A DNA stretch of 64,000 nt. It comes from JAVWJP01 sp036638975. Lineage in GTDB: Bacteria > Bacillota > Clostridia > Oscillospirales > Ruminococcaceae. Both the position numbers and the translations under genes were made by a program. Each line of letters starts with the position of its first letter. Within the stretch, counting starts at the first letter, position 1. The notes beneath the pieces were generated by a model. The model was not told the origin of the DNA, searched no databases, and worked only from the letters and a program-made list of their open reading frames with translations. The DNA lies in assembly GCA_036638975.1 (NCBI GenBank), contig JAVWJP010000003.1:62001-126000 (forward strand), read 5' to 3'. Of this stretch, positions 52,447-60,848 are shown piece after piece.

Positions 52447-52941
52447 ATGGCTAAAACAAGTGTTCCCTTCCAAGGCACCAAGGAGCAAGAAGCTGCGCTT
52501 CTTAAAGTAATTGCGGACCATAAAGAGCAAAAAGGTGCTCTTATGCCTATTTTACAAAATGCGCAGGACATTTACGGGTATTTGCCAATTGAAGTACAAA
52601 AAATAATAGCACTTCAGATGGATGTACCGCTTGAAGAGGTTTACGGCATTGCAACTTTCTATTCTCAGTTTGCATTAAACCCAAAGGGCACGTACAAGGT
52701 TTCTGTTTGCTTAGGCACTGCCTGCTATGTTAAGGGCAGCGGAGATGTCTATGACAAGCTGATGAAAGTTTTGGGGATAAAGGGCGGCGAATGCACACCG
52801 GACGGAAAATTTTCGCTTGACGCCTGCCGCTGCATAGGTGCTTGCGGGCTTGCGCCTGTTATGACTATAAACGACGATGTTTACGGGCGTCTTGTACCGG
52901 ACGAAATAGACAACATTTTGGCAAAATATGCCGACAAATAG
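52447..52941 (+). CDS. hydC: Bifurcating-type hydrogenase subunit HydC (NuoE-like)
   Basis: 164 residues, NuoE/thioredoxin-like [2Fe-2S] subunit. Four cysteine ligands are in CLGTACYVKG and CRCIGACGLAPV. It carries electrons between NADH-side HydB and the rest of the complex. ATG at 52447 is 8 bp from AAGGAGG; the TTG three bases earlier is in frame but unlikely. First gene of the plus-strand hydrogenase operon. Confidence 0.93.
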   Translation: MAKTSVPFQGTKEQEAALLKVIADHKEQKGALMPILQNAQDIYGYLPIEVQKIIALQMDVPLEEVYGIATFYSQFALNPKGTYKVSVCLGTACYVKGSGDVYDKLMKVLGIKGGECTPDGKFSLDACRCIGACGLAPVMTINDDVYGRLVPDEIDNILAKYADK

Positions 52942-52946
52942 CCGCT

Positions 52947-53504
52947 ATGCAAGAGCTTTCGCTTAACATTTTAGACATTGCGCAAAACTCTGTAAAGGCA
53001 GGCGCCACCAAAATCATCATTGCTGTGGCAGAGGATACAAGCGCCGACACGCTGACCATTGCAATTACAGACAATGGCTGCGGCATGACAAAAGAGGTTG
53101 TTGCGCGAGTGACAGACCCTTTTTACACCACAAGGACAACACGCAGAGTAGGGCTTGGCATACCGTTTTTTAAAATGGCTGCCGAAATGACAGGCGGCAG
53201 CTTCGAGATAAAATCTGAAGTTGGCGCAGGTACAAGCGTACTGGCTGTGTTCGGGCTTTCGCACATCGACAGAATGCCGCTTGGTGATATGCCCGAAACA
53301 ATTTGCTGCCTCATAAGCTGCAACCCCCAAATAAACTTTATTTATACATACGAGGTAAACGGCAAAAGCTTTACCTCATCGACAAACGAGTTTAAAGAGG
53401 TTTTGGGCGATGTCCCGCTTAACATTCCGCAAATTATGGAATTTATAAAATCGTACATAAAAGAAAACACCGAAAATTTGGACGGAGGTATATTAAACAC
53501 ATGA
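52947..53504 (+). CDS. GHKL ATP-binding protein of the hydrogenase operon
   Basis: 185 residues. HATPase fold at 1-110: N box LNILDIAQNSVKAGA (about 5-19), G1 ITDNGCGMTKE (about 43-53) and G2 TTRRVGLGIPFFKMAAE. The C-terminal ~70 residues are unassigned. No HisKA helix. A protein of this kind is commonly found between the hydC and hydB genes of clostridial clusters; its job is unknown. It starts 5 bp after hydC and overlaps the next gene by 4 bp. Confidence 0.8.
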   Translation: MQELSLNILDIAQNSVKAGATKIIIAVAEDTSADTLTIAITDNGCGMTKEVVARVTDPFYTTRTTRRVGLGIPFFKMAAEMTGGSFEIKSEVGAGTSVLAVFGLSHIDRMPLGDMPETICCLISCNPQINFIYTYEVNGKSFTSSTNEFKEVLGDVPLNIPQIMEFIKSYIKENTENLDGGILNT

Positions 53505-53872
53505 AAACTTTAGCAGAGCTTCAGGCGCTACGCGACCAAATGAAGGCAAGCATGGGCGTTCGCCATGATGATACAGACAATATCCGCGTTGTAGTAGGTA
53601 TGGCAACCTGCGGAATAGCAGCAGGTGCTCGCCCCGTTTTAACTGCTTTTTCAGAGGAAGTTGCAAAGCGCGGGCTTACAAATGTTACCATAGCACAGAC
53701 AGGCTGCATAGGCATATGCCAGTATGAGCCCGTCGTAGAAGTGTTTGTACCCGGCAAAGAAAAAGTAACTTATGTCAAAATGACTGCCGAAAAAGTTGCA
53801 AGAGTCGTAGGTGACCATTTAGTAAACGGTGTACCCGTTAATGAATATACAATAGGAACATTGGGTAATTAA
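53501..53872 (+). CDS. Thioredoxin-like [2Fe-2S] ferredoxin
   Basis: 123 residues. Thioredoxin-like ferredoxin with cluster cysteines in MATCGIAAGA (about 27) and QTGCIGICQYEP (about 67-78). Close in fold to the N-terminal domain of HydB that follows. Probably an electron carrier or extra subunit of the hydrogenase complex. Coupled to the ATPase gene by ATGA overlap and 18 bp from hydB. Confidence 0.88.
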   Translation: MKTLAELQALRDQMKASMGVRHDDTDNIRVVVGMATCGIAAGARPVLTAFSEEVAKRGLTNVTIAQTGCIGICQYEPVVEVFVPGKEKVTYVKMTAEKVARVVGDHLVNGVPVNEYTIGTLGN

Positions 53873-53890
53873 GAAGGGAGGAAGCGAGAT

Positions 53891-55678
53891 ATGTATCGTT
53901 CTCATGTACTTGTTTGCGGCGGCACCGGTTGTACGTCGTCAGGCAGTGAACAAATAATAACCACTCTTGAAGAACAAATTAAAAAAGCGGGGCTGTCCGA
54001 AGAAGTAAAAGTAGTAAAAACAGGTTGCTTTGGGCTTTGTGCCTTAGGCCCTATAATGATTATCTACCCGGAGGGCGCATTTTATTCGCGCGTAAAGGCA
54101 GAGGATATAGCCGAGATAGTTTCAGAGCATCTTGTAAAGGGGCGCATAGTTAAACGCCTTTTGTACGACGAAACCGTCCATAAAGATGATATCCAGTCGC
54201 TTAACGAAACACAATTTTACAAAAAACAAAACCGTGTTGCACTTAAAAACTGCGGCGTTATAGACCCCGAAAACATCAACGAGTACATAGCCTACGACGG
54301 TTATCAGGCGCTGGGCAAGGTGCTTACCGAAATGACGCCGGACGGTGTTATACAGCTTATAAAAGACTCCGGTCTGCGCGGACGCGGCGGAGCGGGCTTC
54401 CCGACAGGGCTTAAATGGAGCTTTGCAAAAGCGTCTGTAGATGACCAGAAATATGTTGCCTGTAATGCCGACGAAGGCGACCCTGGTGCGTTTATGGACC
54501 GCTCGGTTCTTGAGGGTGACCCGCACGTTATAATAGAAGCTATGGCTATAGCGGGCTACGCAATAGGCGCAAACCAAGGCTTCGTTTATGTACGTGCCGA
54601 ATACCCCATAGCAGTAAAGCGTTTACAAATTGCCATCAATCAAGCAAAGGAAAACGGGCTTTTGGGCAAAAACATTTTAGGCACAGGCTTCGATTTTGAC
54701 CTTGACATACGCCTTGGCGCGGGCGCTTTTGTATGCGGCGAAGAAACAGCTCTTATGACATCTATAGAAGGGCGCCGCGGCGAGCCTCGTCCACGTCCCC
54801 CGTTCCCTGCTGTCAAGGGTCTTTTTGGCAAGCCCTCTGTACTTAACAACGTAGAAACCTACGCCAACGTACCGCAGATTATTCTTAAAGGTGTAGATTG
54901 GTTCCGTTCTATGGGCACAGAGAAATCGGCAGGCACAAAGGTGTTTGCTGTCGGCGGCAAAATACACAATACAGGTCTTGTTGAAGTACCTATGGGCACA
55001 ACGCTTCGCGAAATAGTCGAAGAAATAGGCGGAGGCATACCAAACGGCAAAAAGTTTAAAGCCGCACAAACAGGCGGTCCTTCTGGCGGCTGTATACCTG
55101 CCGAGCATCTCGACATAAAAATAGACTACGACAATCTTCTGTCCATAGGCTCTATGATGGGCTCAGGCGGTCTTATTGTAATGGACGAGGACACCTGCAT
55201 GGTGGATATTGCAAAGTTCTTCTTAGAGTTTACCGTGGACGAAAGCTGCGGAAAATGCGCCCCCTGCCGTATTGGTACAAAGCGTCTTTATGAGATACTT
55301 GACCGCATAACAAAAGGACAAGGCGAGATGGAGGATATTCAGCGCCTTAAAGACCTTTCTGTTTTCATCAAGGAAAACTCGCTTTGCGGGCTGGGACAAA
55401 CTGCACCAAACCCGGTGCTTTCTACACTGCACTTCTTTGAGGACGAATATATAGCACATATTAAAGATAAACGTTGCCCTGCGGGCGTATGCAAGAGCCT
55501 GCTGCAATATTCAATTATAGCCGACAAATGCAAGGGCTGCACACTTTGCTCGCGCGTTTGCCCAACCGGAGCCATTACCGGTGAGCTTAAAAACCCGCAC
55601 AGCATAAACACTGCAAAGTGCATTAAATGCGGCGCCTGCATGGAAAAATGCCGTTTCGGCGCTATTGTAAAAAGATAA
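53891..55678 (+). CDS. hydB: Bifurcating-type hydrogenase subunit HydB (NuoF-like, NADH/FMN)
   Basis: 595 residues. N-terminal [2Fe-2S] thioredoxin-like domain (VCGGTGCTSSGSEQ; KTGCFGLCALGP), NuoF core with GRGGAGFPTGLKWSF (about 160) and CNADEGDPGAFMDR for FMN/NAD, a [4Fe-4S] site CGKCAPCRIGTKR, and a C-terminal pair CKGCTLCSRVCPTGA and CIKCGACMEKCRFGA. Oxidises NADH in the hydrogenase complex. RBS GGGAGGAAG. The layout matches HydB of electron-bifurcating hydrogenases. Confidence 0.96.
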   Translation: MYRSHVLVCGGTGCTSSGSEQIITTLEEQIKKAGLSEEVKVVKTGCFGLCALGPIMIIYPEGAFYSRVKAEDIAEIVSEHLVKGRIVKRLLYDETVHKDDIQSLNETQFYKKQNRVALKNCGVIDPENINEYIAYDGYQALGKVLTEMTPDGVIQLIKDSGLRGRGGAGFPTGLKWSFAKASVDDQKYVACNADEGDPGAFMDRSVLEGDPHVIIEAMAIAGYAIGANQGFVYVRAEYPIAVKRLQIAINQAKENGLLGKNILGTGFDFDLDIRLGAGAFVCGEETALMTSIEGRRGEPRPRPPFPAVKGLFGKPSVLNNVETYANVPQIILKGVDWFRSMGTEKSAGTKVFAVGGKIHNTGLVEVPMGTTLREIVEEIGGGIPNGKKFKAAQTGGPSGGCIPAEHLDIKIDYDNLLSIGSMMGSGGLIVMDEDTCMVDIAKFFLEFTVDESCGKCAPCRIGTKRLYEILDRITKGQGEMEDIQRLKDLSVFIKENSLCGLGQTAPNPVLSTLHFFEDEYIAHIKDKRCPAGVCKSLLQYSIIADKCKGCTLCSRVCPTGAITGELKNPHSINTAKCIKCGACMEKCRFGAIVKR

Positions 55679-55696
55679 GAAAGGAGTGTACCACAA

Positions 55697-57442
55697 ATGG
55701 ATATGGTCAATATAAAATTAAACGGTATGCCCTTGTCCGTGCCGAAAGGTTCTACTATACTGGAGGCCGCACGGGTTGCCGGAATAAATATTCCCACATT
55801 ATGTTACCTTAAAGACATTAACGAAATAGGCGCGTGCCGTATATGTATGGTAGAGGTTAAAGGCGCGAAAAGCCTTGTAACTGCCTGTGTTTACCCTGTA
55901 AACGAGGGCATGGAGGTCTTTACAAACAGCCCTGCGGTGCTCGCCGCCAGAAAAACCAACTTAGAGCTTGTGCTTTCAACACACGACAAAAAATGTCTTT
56001 CGTGCATACGCAGCGGCAAGTGCGAGCTGCAAACCCTGTGCCAAGAATTTGGCGTAGAGGACGAGAGCCGTTTTGCAGGCAGCATGAACGAGTACGAGCT
56101 TGACACCTCGGCTGCACATATGATACGCGACAACAACAAATGTATTCTTTGCCGCCGCTGTGTAGCTGTTTGTGCAAAAAACCAAGGTGTCGGAGTAATC
56201 GGTCCGAACGAGCGCGGGTTTAAGACACAAATTGGCTGTGCTTTTGAAGCAAAGCTGGGCGAAACCACCTGCATAGGCTGCGGTCAGTGCATTACAGTTT
56301 GTCCAACGGGTGCTTTGTACGAAAAAGACGGCACAGAAAGAATACGTAAAGCACTTGCAGACCCCGAAAAGGTTGTTATAGTACAAACAGCACCTTCTGT
56401 CCGTGCGACACTGGGCGAATGCTTCGATATGCCTATCGGCACAGATGTTGAAGGCAAAATGGCAGCTGCCCTGCACCGTTTGGGCTTTGACAAGGTTTTT
56501 GACACAGATTTGGGCGCAGACTTTACAATTGTAGAGGAAGCAAACGAGCTTGTAGAGCGTGTAACAAAAGGCGGCGTACTGCCAATGATTACCTCTTGCT
56601 CACCGGGCTGGGTTAAATATTGCGAGCACTATTTCCCGGAGTTTATCCCAAATCTTTCGTCGTGCAAATCTCCTCAGCAAATGTTTGGTGCGCTTATTAA
56701 AACATGGTACGCCGACAAAGCGGGTATAGACCCCAAAAACATAGTAAGCGTAAGCGTTATGCCGTGCACAGCCAAAAAGTTTGAGCTTGCGCGCAACGAC
56801 CAAAAAGCGGCCGGCGTTTTAGATGTTGATATCTCTATAACCACACGTGAGCTTTCCCGCATGATTTCTCGCGCGGGCATAGATTTTGTAAACCTGCCTG
56901 ACGAAGAATTTGACGACCCGATGGGTGAATCTACAGGTGCGGCAGTTATATTCGGTGCAACAGGCGGCGTTATGGAAGCGGCACTTAGAACAGCAGCCGA
57001 AACAATTACGGGCAAACCGCTTGAAAATGTCGAGTTTAAAGATGTTCGCGGCATAGAGGGCGTAAAAGAAGCAAGCTACAAGCTTGGCGATTTAGAAGTG
57101 AACGTAGCTGTAGCCTCCGGCACTGCAAACGCCAAAAAAGTGCTTGAAGCTGTCAAACGCGGCGAGAAAAACTACACCTTTATAGAAATTATGGCGTGCC
57201 CCGGCGGCTGTGTAAACGGCGGCGGACAGCCACAGCAGCCCGCCTCTGTGCGCAACTTTACAGACCTTAAAACCTTGCGCGCAAAGGCTCTTTACAAAAA
57301 CGACGAAGCAAAAACCATTCGTAAATCTCACGAAAACCCATCTCTTAAAAAGATTTACGCCGAGTACTTTGACGGCAAAGCAGGCGGTCATCGTGCACAC
57401 GAGGTTTTGCATACATCTTATGTAAAACGCGAACGCTTCTAA
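55697..57442 (+). CDS. hydA: Bifurcating-type [FeFe] hydrogenase catalytic subunit HydA
   Basis: 581 residues. N-terminal [2Fe-2S] (CYLKDINEIGACRIC), His/Cys-ligated cluster HDKKCLSCIRSGKC (96-109), two [4Fe-4S] motifs (about 149-159, 192-202) and the H-cluster domain: L1 TSCSPGW (299-305), L2 MPCTAKKFE (Cys357), L3 MACPGGCVNGGGQP (Cys501, Cys505). Makes H2 from NADH plus ferredoxin electrons together with HydB and HydC. L1 has Ser302 where TSCCP has its second Cys. RBS AAGGAG. Operon ends near the 57468-57545 hairpin. Confidence 0.96.
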   Translation: MDMVNIKLNGMPLSVPKGSTILEAARVAGINIPTLCYLKDINEIGACRICMVEVKGAKSLVTACVYPVNEGMEVFTNSPAVLAARKTNLELVLSTHDKKCLSCIRSGKCELQTLCQEFGVEDESRFAGSMNEYELDTSAAHMIRDNNKCILCRRCVAVCAKNQGVGVIGPNERGFKTQIGCAFEAKLGETTCIGCGQCITVCPTGALYEKDGTERIRKALADPEKVVIVQTAPSVRATLGECFDMPIGTDVEGKMAAALHRLGFDKVFDTDLGADFTIVEEANELVERVTKGGVLPMITSCSPGWVKYCEHYFPEFIPNLSSCKSPQQMFGALIKTWYADKAGIDPKNIVSVSVMPCTAKKFELARNDQKAAGVLDVDISITTRELSRMISRAGIDFVNLPDEEFDDPMGESTGAAVIFGATGGVMEAALRTAAETITGKPLENVEFKDVRGIEGVKEASYKLGDLEVNVAVASGTANAKKVLEAVKRGEKNYTFIEIMACPGGCVNGGGQPQQPASVRNFTDLKTLRAKALYKNDEAKTIRKSHENPSLKKIYAEYFDGKAGGHRAHEVLHTSYVKRERF

Positions 57443-57467
57443 TGGCAAGCAGATAATCACTTTACGA

Positions 57468-57545
57468 GGGACGGTTTCCGAACATATCAAAGGCAGGTGG
57501 CTTCACCGTGCTTTGAGTAAGTGCGGTTGCCGTCCCCGTTTTTTT
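57468..57545 (+). promoter_or_regulatory. Structured leader / attenuator before the PNP remnant and mtaD
   Basis: A layered hairpin visible by eye: P1 GGGACGG (57468-57474) with CCGTCCC (57530-57536), P2 CCG/CGG (57478-57480, 57524-57526), P3 TCAAAG/CTTTGA (57487-57492, 57511-57516), a 3x3 internal loop, then GGTG/CACC with a GCTT loop. P1 runs straight into T7, so closing it would terminate transcription just before the next RBS. Either a long terminator of the hyd operon or a ligand- or protein-responsive attenuator. No known riboswitch class was recognised. Confidence 0.5.
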
Positions 57546-57560
57546 AAAAGGACTGATAAA

Positions 57561-57728
57561 ATGAATGGCTTTGCATATGATTTTTACAAGGATATACCAA
57601 GCTTTTTGTGCTCAACCGTGCAGTCGCACAAGGGACAGCTTGTTTTTGGAAAGCTTGCGGGGAGCTGCATGGTATGTATATCCGGTCGCTTTAAAGCGTT
57701 GCTGCGCGAAGCCATAAAGGAGATGTAA
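57561..57728 (+). pseudogene. Collapsed purine-nucleoside phosphorylase
   Basis: 55-codon frame with RBS (AAAAGGA). Residues 9-44 (YKDIPSFLCSTV, SHKGQLVFGKLAG, CISGRF) match the N-terminal third of class II PNP, whose consensus is ...DIP.FP.STV.GH.G.LV.G.L.G..V..MQGRFH. The frame then jumps to KALLREAIKEM, which resembles the extreme C-terminus of PNP. The N-terminal glycine-rich loop and the catalytic middle are missing. A 12-bp palindrome CGCTTTAAAGCG (57687-57698) marks the join. It ends 2 bp before mtaD and is not expected to be an active enzyme. Confidence 0.65.
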
Positions 57729-57730
57729 AA

Positions 57731-59029
57731 ATGCTGTACGAAAACATCACGCTTATAGACGAAAACTACGAAGCACAGCCAAATATGTATGTTTGCACCG
57801 AGGGTAAAAGCATAACGCACGTAGGCAAGGCAGCCCCGCTAAATTACTGCGGAGAGCGCTACAACGGAAAAAATAAGGTGCTTGTCCCCGGGTATTTTAA
57901 CCTGCACTGCCATGTGCCAATGGTACTTATACGCGGCTACGGCGACGGGCTTCCATTACAGCGCTGGCTGCACGAGAGAATGTTCCCGTTTGAGGCACTT
58001 CTAACACCTGAGGATATGTACTGGGGCGGGCTTTTGGGAATTTCTGAAATGCTTGCAAGCGGCGCTGTTTCGTTTAGCGATATGTATATGGAAATGGACG
58101 GGATTTCTAAAGCCGTCGAAGAAAGCGGTATAAAGGCTAATCTTTCTCACGGCTGCTCGGCTTTTAGCGAGGACGTACATTTTGCCGACATAAACGGCTG
58201 GCACGGTCTGCATTACCTTATGGATTACATGAAAACGGCAAAGGACGACAGAATAATTGCCGAAGCCTCGCTGCACTCTGAATACACCACCACCGAAACT
58301 CTGGTGCGCGAGGTGGCACAATTTGCCAAAGAAAACAAGCTTCAGCTTCATACGCACATCTCAGAAACAAAAGCAGAGCACGAGGAATGCAAGGCGCGGC
58401 ACGGCGGAAGAACCCCCACACAATGGCTTGATTACTGCGGAGTATTTGAAGTACCTGTTACAGCGGCTCATTGTGTGTGGGCAGAACCCTGTGATATAGA
58501 AATATTTGCAAAAAAAGCAGTCAGCGCCGTAAACTGCCCCTCAAGCAACCTAAAGCTGGGCAGCGGCATTGCGCCTGTGCGCAGTCTTATAGATGCAGGT
58601 GTACGCGTATGTATAGGCACAGACGGTGCGGCAAGCAACAACAACCTTAATATGCACGAAGAAATTACCCTTGCCTCAATTCTGCAAAAAGGCGCTGCAA
58701 ACGACCCGCTGTTTTTGTCACCGCATGATATGCTATGCCTTGCCTGCAAAAACGGCGCAGAAGCACAGGGCAGAGCAAGCTGCGGTGCTATAAAGGTGGG
58801 CAACCGTGCCGACCTTTTGGTTTATGACATGGATAAGCCGCATCTGCTGCCTGTTTACGACGTGCTTTCAAGCCTTATGTATTCGGCACAAGCAAGCGAC
58901 ATCTGCCTTACCGTAGTAGATGGCAAAACGGTATATAAAAACGGCGAATACACAACTATTGACATAGAAAAAGTTAAAGCAAATGTATGCCACATAAAGG
59001 ACGAAAAGCTTGCTAAGCTGCAAGCCTAA
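57731..59029 (+). CDS. Amidohydrolase, MtaD-like (methylthioadenosine / S-adenosylhomocysteine deaminase)
   Basis: 432 residues, amidohydrolase superfamily. Metal ligands in FNLHCHVP (about 56-63), TAAHCVW and GTDGAASNNNLNM; the block GYGDGLPLQRWLHERMFPFE (about 70-89) is characteristic of MtaD and related deaminases. Deaminates the adenine ring of SAH/MTA or a similar nucleoside. RBS AAGGAG lies inside the PNP remnant, and the gene was probably partnered with a functional PNP in an ancestor. Terminator at 59031-59073. Confidence 0.88.
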   Translation: MLYENITLIDENYEAQPNMYVCTEGKSITHVGKAAPLNYCGERYNGKNKVLVPGYFNLHCHVPMVLIRGYGDGLPLQRWLHERMFPFEALLTPEDMYWGGLLGISEMLASGAVSFSDMYMEMDGISKAVEESGIKANLSHGCSAFSEDVHFADINGWHGLHYLMDYMKTAKDDRIIAEASLHSEYTTTETLVREVAQFAKENKLQLHTHISETKAEHEECKARHGGRTPTQWLDYCGVFEVPVTAAHCVWAEPCDIEIFAKKAVSAVNCPSSNLKLGSGIAPVRSLIDAGVRVCIGTDGAASNNNLNMHEEITLASILQKGAANDPLFLSPHDMLCLACKNGAEAQGRASCGAIKVGNRADLLVYDMDKPHLLPVYDVLSSLMYSAQASDICLTVVDGKTVYKNGEYTTIDIEKVKANVCHIKDEKLAKLQA

Positions 59030-59030
59030 A

Positions 59031-59073
59031 AAAACCTCACGCTTGCCTTATTTTAGACAAGCGTGAGGTTTTT
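59031..59073. terminator. Terminator between mtaD-like gene and SGNH esterase (convergent)
   Basis: AAAACCTCACGCTTG / CAAGCGTGAGGTTTT perfect 15-bp stem with A and T runs on both sides. Confidence 0.9.
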
Positions 59074-59090
59074 TGTGCTTTTAACAAGTA

Positions 59091-59723
59091 TTATAATATT
59101 GTCGGGATAAGCTCTGCAAGCTTTTCGGCAAGCTGCCTATGTCCATTTGGGCACAGGTGCATATAATCTATGGTGTTGCTCTCGGCAAAAGCGGCATTGA
59201 GGTAATGACAGCCGTTGTTTTTTGCCACTGCCTCAAAGACAGAGTGCAGCTCGTAGCTTTTTTCGCTGCAACCCGCGCCCATCATTGGGTAACAGTCGGT
59301 TTTTTCGTAGCCTTTTAGTATAGGAGTAGGCGTTATTATTAAGATATTGTATGTTCCCTTGCTCCAGCACTCTACCGACCTCGCTTTTTTTACAAGCCGC
59401 TCCAGCCCCGAAGCAATGTTTGCGGCAGTTGCGGAAAAACGCTCTTTAACGTCGTTTGTGCCAAGCATTATTACCAGCAAATCTACAGGCTCGTGGCTCA
59501 TAAGCGTGGGGTATATTACAGAAACTCCGGACAGCCCCTCAAAGCATGGGTCCTCAAAGCAAGTGGTGCGCCCCGAAAGCCCTTCCTCCACAATGTTATA
59601 CCCATCTCCCAAAGCCTTTTGCAAAAGCTTTGTCCAGCGAGTGTGCTCGTCAAAGCGTTTTGTATCCTCAGCGCGGTAACCATGGGTATTACTGTCGCCA
59701 AAGCACACTATATTTTTTTGCAT
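59091..59723 (-). CDS. SGNH/GDSL-type esterase
   Basis: 210 residues with no signal peptide, so cytosolic. Block I CFGDSNTHGY (Ser about 10), GLSGRTT (block II Gly), LGTND (block III) and the Asp/His of DYMHLCPNGH (block V). Resembles arylesterase-like SGNH enzymes. Located 20 bp after nanA on the same strand, so O-deacetylation of a sialic-acid derivative is a reasonable guess, as in other sialate loci. Confidence 0.83.
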   Translation of the reverse strand: MQKNIVCFGDSNTHGYRAEDTKRFDEHTRWTKLLQKALGDGYNIVEEGLSGRTTCFEDPCFEGLSGVSVIYPTLMSHEPVDLLVIMLGTNDVKERFSATAANIASGLERLVKKARSVECWSKGTYNILIITPTPILKGYEKTDCYPMMGAGCSEKSYELHSVFEAVAKNNGCHYLNAAFAESNTIDYMHLCPNGHRQLAEKLAELIPTIL

Positions 59724-59743
59724 TACACTAAGCCTCCAAGATA

Positions 59744-60661
59744 TTACCAGTTTTTCGTTTCTTCTATGGTAGCATTAATATCATTATTAAGCTTAACTAA
59801 AACAGGGTCGGTGCTAGAAACAGGCAGGAACGGTAGCCTCGGCTCTCCGCATTCAACACCGTTTATGCGCAAAATAGCTTTAACTGCACCATAAAGACCT
59901 ATATCGCACAGGCGATATATCAAGGCTGTTATCTTCCCTTGCAGCTCAAGAGCCTTGTCAAACTCGTTGCCGCGGCGGATTATTTCTTCTATTTTTAAGT
60001 AAAGCTCCGGCATTGCACCATAGGTACCGCCTATTCCTGCGTCCGCACCCAAAATGCGCCCCGCAAGGTACTGCTCGTCACAGCCGCTGAACACTATAAA
60101 GTCTTTGCCGCCGGCTTGCTTAAAGCGCAAAACGTCCTGCGCAGGGTCGCTAGAGCACTTAATGCCCGCAACTCGCTCGTTTTTAAGCATTCTGTTGAAT
60201 AAATTCATGCTGAGGTTAAAGCCTGTCAGCTGTGGGATATTGTATATAAAAAATGGTATATCGGCAGCCTCGGTTATACCCTGCCAGTGACGATAAACAC
60301 CCTCCTCGCTGGGGCGGTAGTACACACACGGGACAGCACTTGTCGCATCTGCACCCGCTTTTGAGGCATGTGCGGCAAGCTCGCTTGCAAACTTTGTAGA
60401 GGCATCGCCTACATGAACTATAACGTTCATCTCGCCGCCAACCTCATCCATTACTGCCTCCACAACTTTTTTGCGCTCATCATGGCTCATTAAAAAGCCC
60501 TCGCCTGTAGAACCGCACACATAAAGCTGGTGAAGCCCCTTATTGCAAAAATATCTCGCTAGGTTTTTACAACCTTTAAGGTCTACCTCTCCGCTTTTAT
60601 CAAAAGGCGTGTTAAAGGCAACCGTTACATTTCTAAATTTGGACACATCATATTTGGACAT
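59744..60661 (-). CDS. nanA: N-acetylneuraminate lyase (DapA/NanA family)
   Basis: 305 residues, TIM-barrel aldolase family. YVCGSTGEGFLMS (about 48-60), YNIPQLTGFNLS (Tyr about 140) and the Schiff-base Lys in VAGIKCSSDP (about 168). The YNIP-LTG form and adjacent nanE point to sialic acid cleavage into ManNAc and pyruvate rather than dihydrodipicolinate synthesis. RBS GGAGG lies 6 bp before ATG. It diverges from nanE across 187 bp. Confidence 0.87.
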   Translation of the reverse strand: MSKYDVSKFRNVTVAFNTPFDKSGEVDLKGCKNLARYFCNKGLHQLYVCGSTGEGFLMSHDERKKVVEAVMDEVGGEMNVIVHVGDASTKFASELAAHASKAGADATSAVPCVYYRPSEEGVYRHWQGITEAADIPFFIYNIPQLTGFNLSMNLFNRMLKNERVAGIKCSSDPAQDVLRFKQAGGKDFIVFSGCDEQYLAGRILGADAGIGGTYGAMPELYLKIEEIIRRGNEFDKALELQGKITALIYRLCDIGLYGAVKAILRINGVECGEPRLPFLPVSSTDPVLVKLNNDINATIEETKNW

Positions 60662-60767
60662 ATGTATTCCTCCATCTTAATTTGTTTTACCGTTTTAAAT
60701 CCATGATAGCACCACAATGAGTAAAAATCAACAAAATAACGGAAAAAAATTTTTTGTTTGTTTACTA

Positions 60768-60796
60768 TTGAAAAAAACTTTCACGTGTGCTATTAT
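60768..60796 (+). promoter_or_regulatory. Promoter of nanE with RpiR-type operator
   Basis: -35 TTGAAA (60768-60773), 17-bp spacer, -10 TATTAT (60791-60796) with TG ahead. An inverted repeat TGAAA-AAAAC-TTTCA (60769-60783) overlaps the -35; this is the kind of site used by RpiR-family sugar regulators such as NanR. No rpiR gene is in the window. Confidence 0.65.
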
Positions 60797-60848
60797 GAAG
60801 ACATTGAATACATTTTACATAAAAGTTTATACAGGGGGTTGAGCATTT

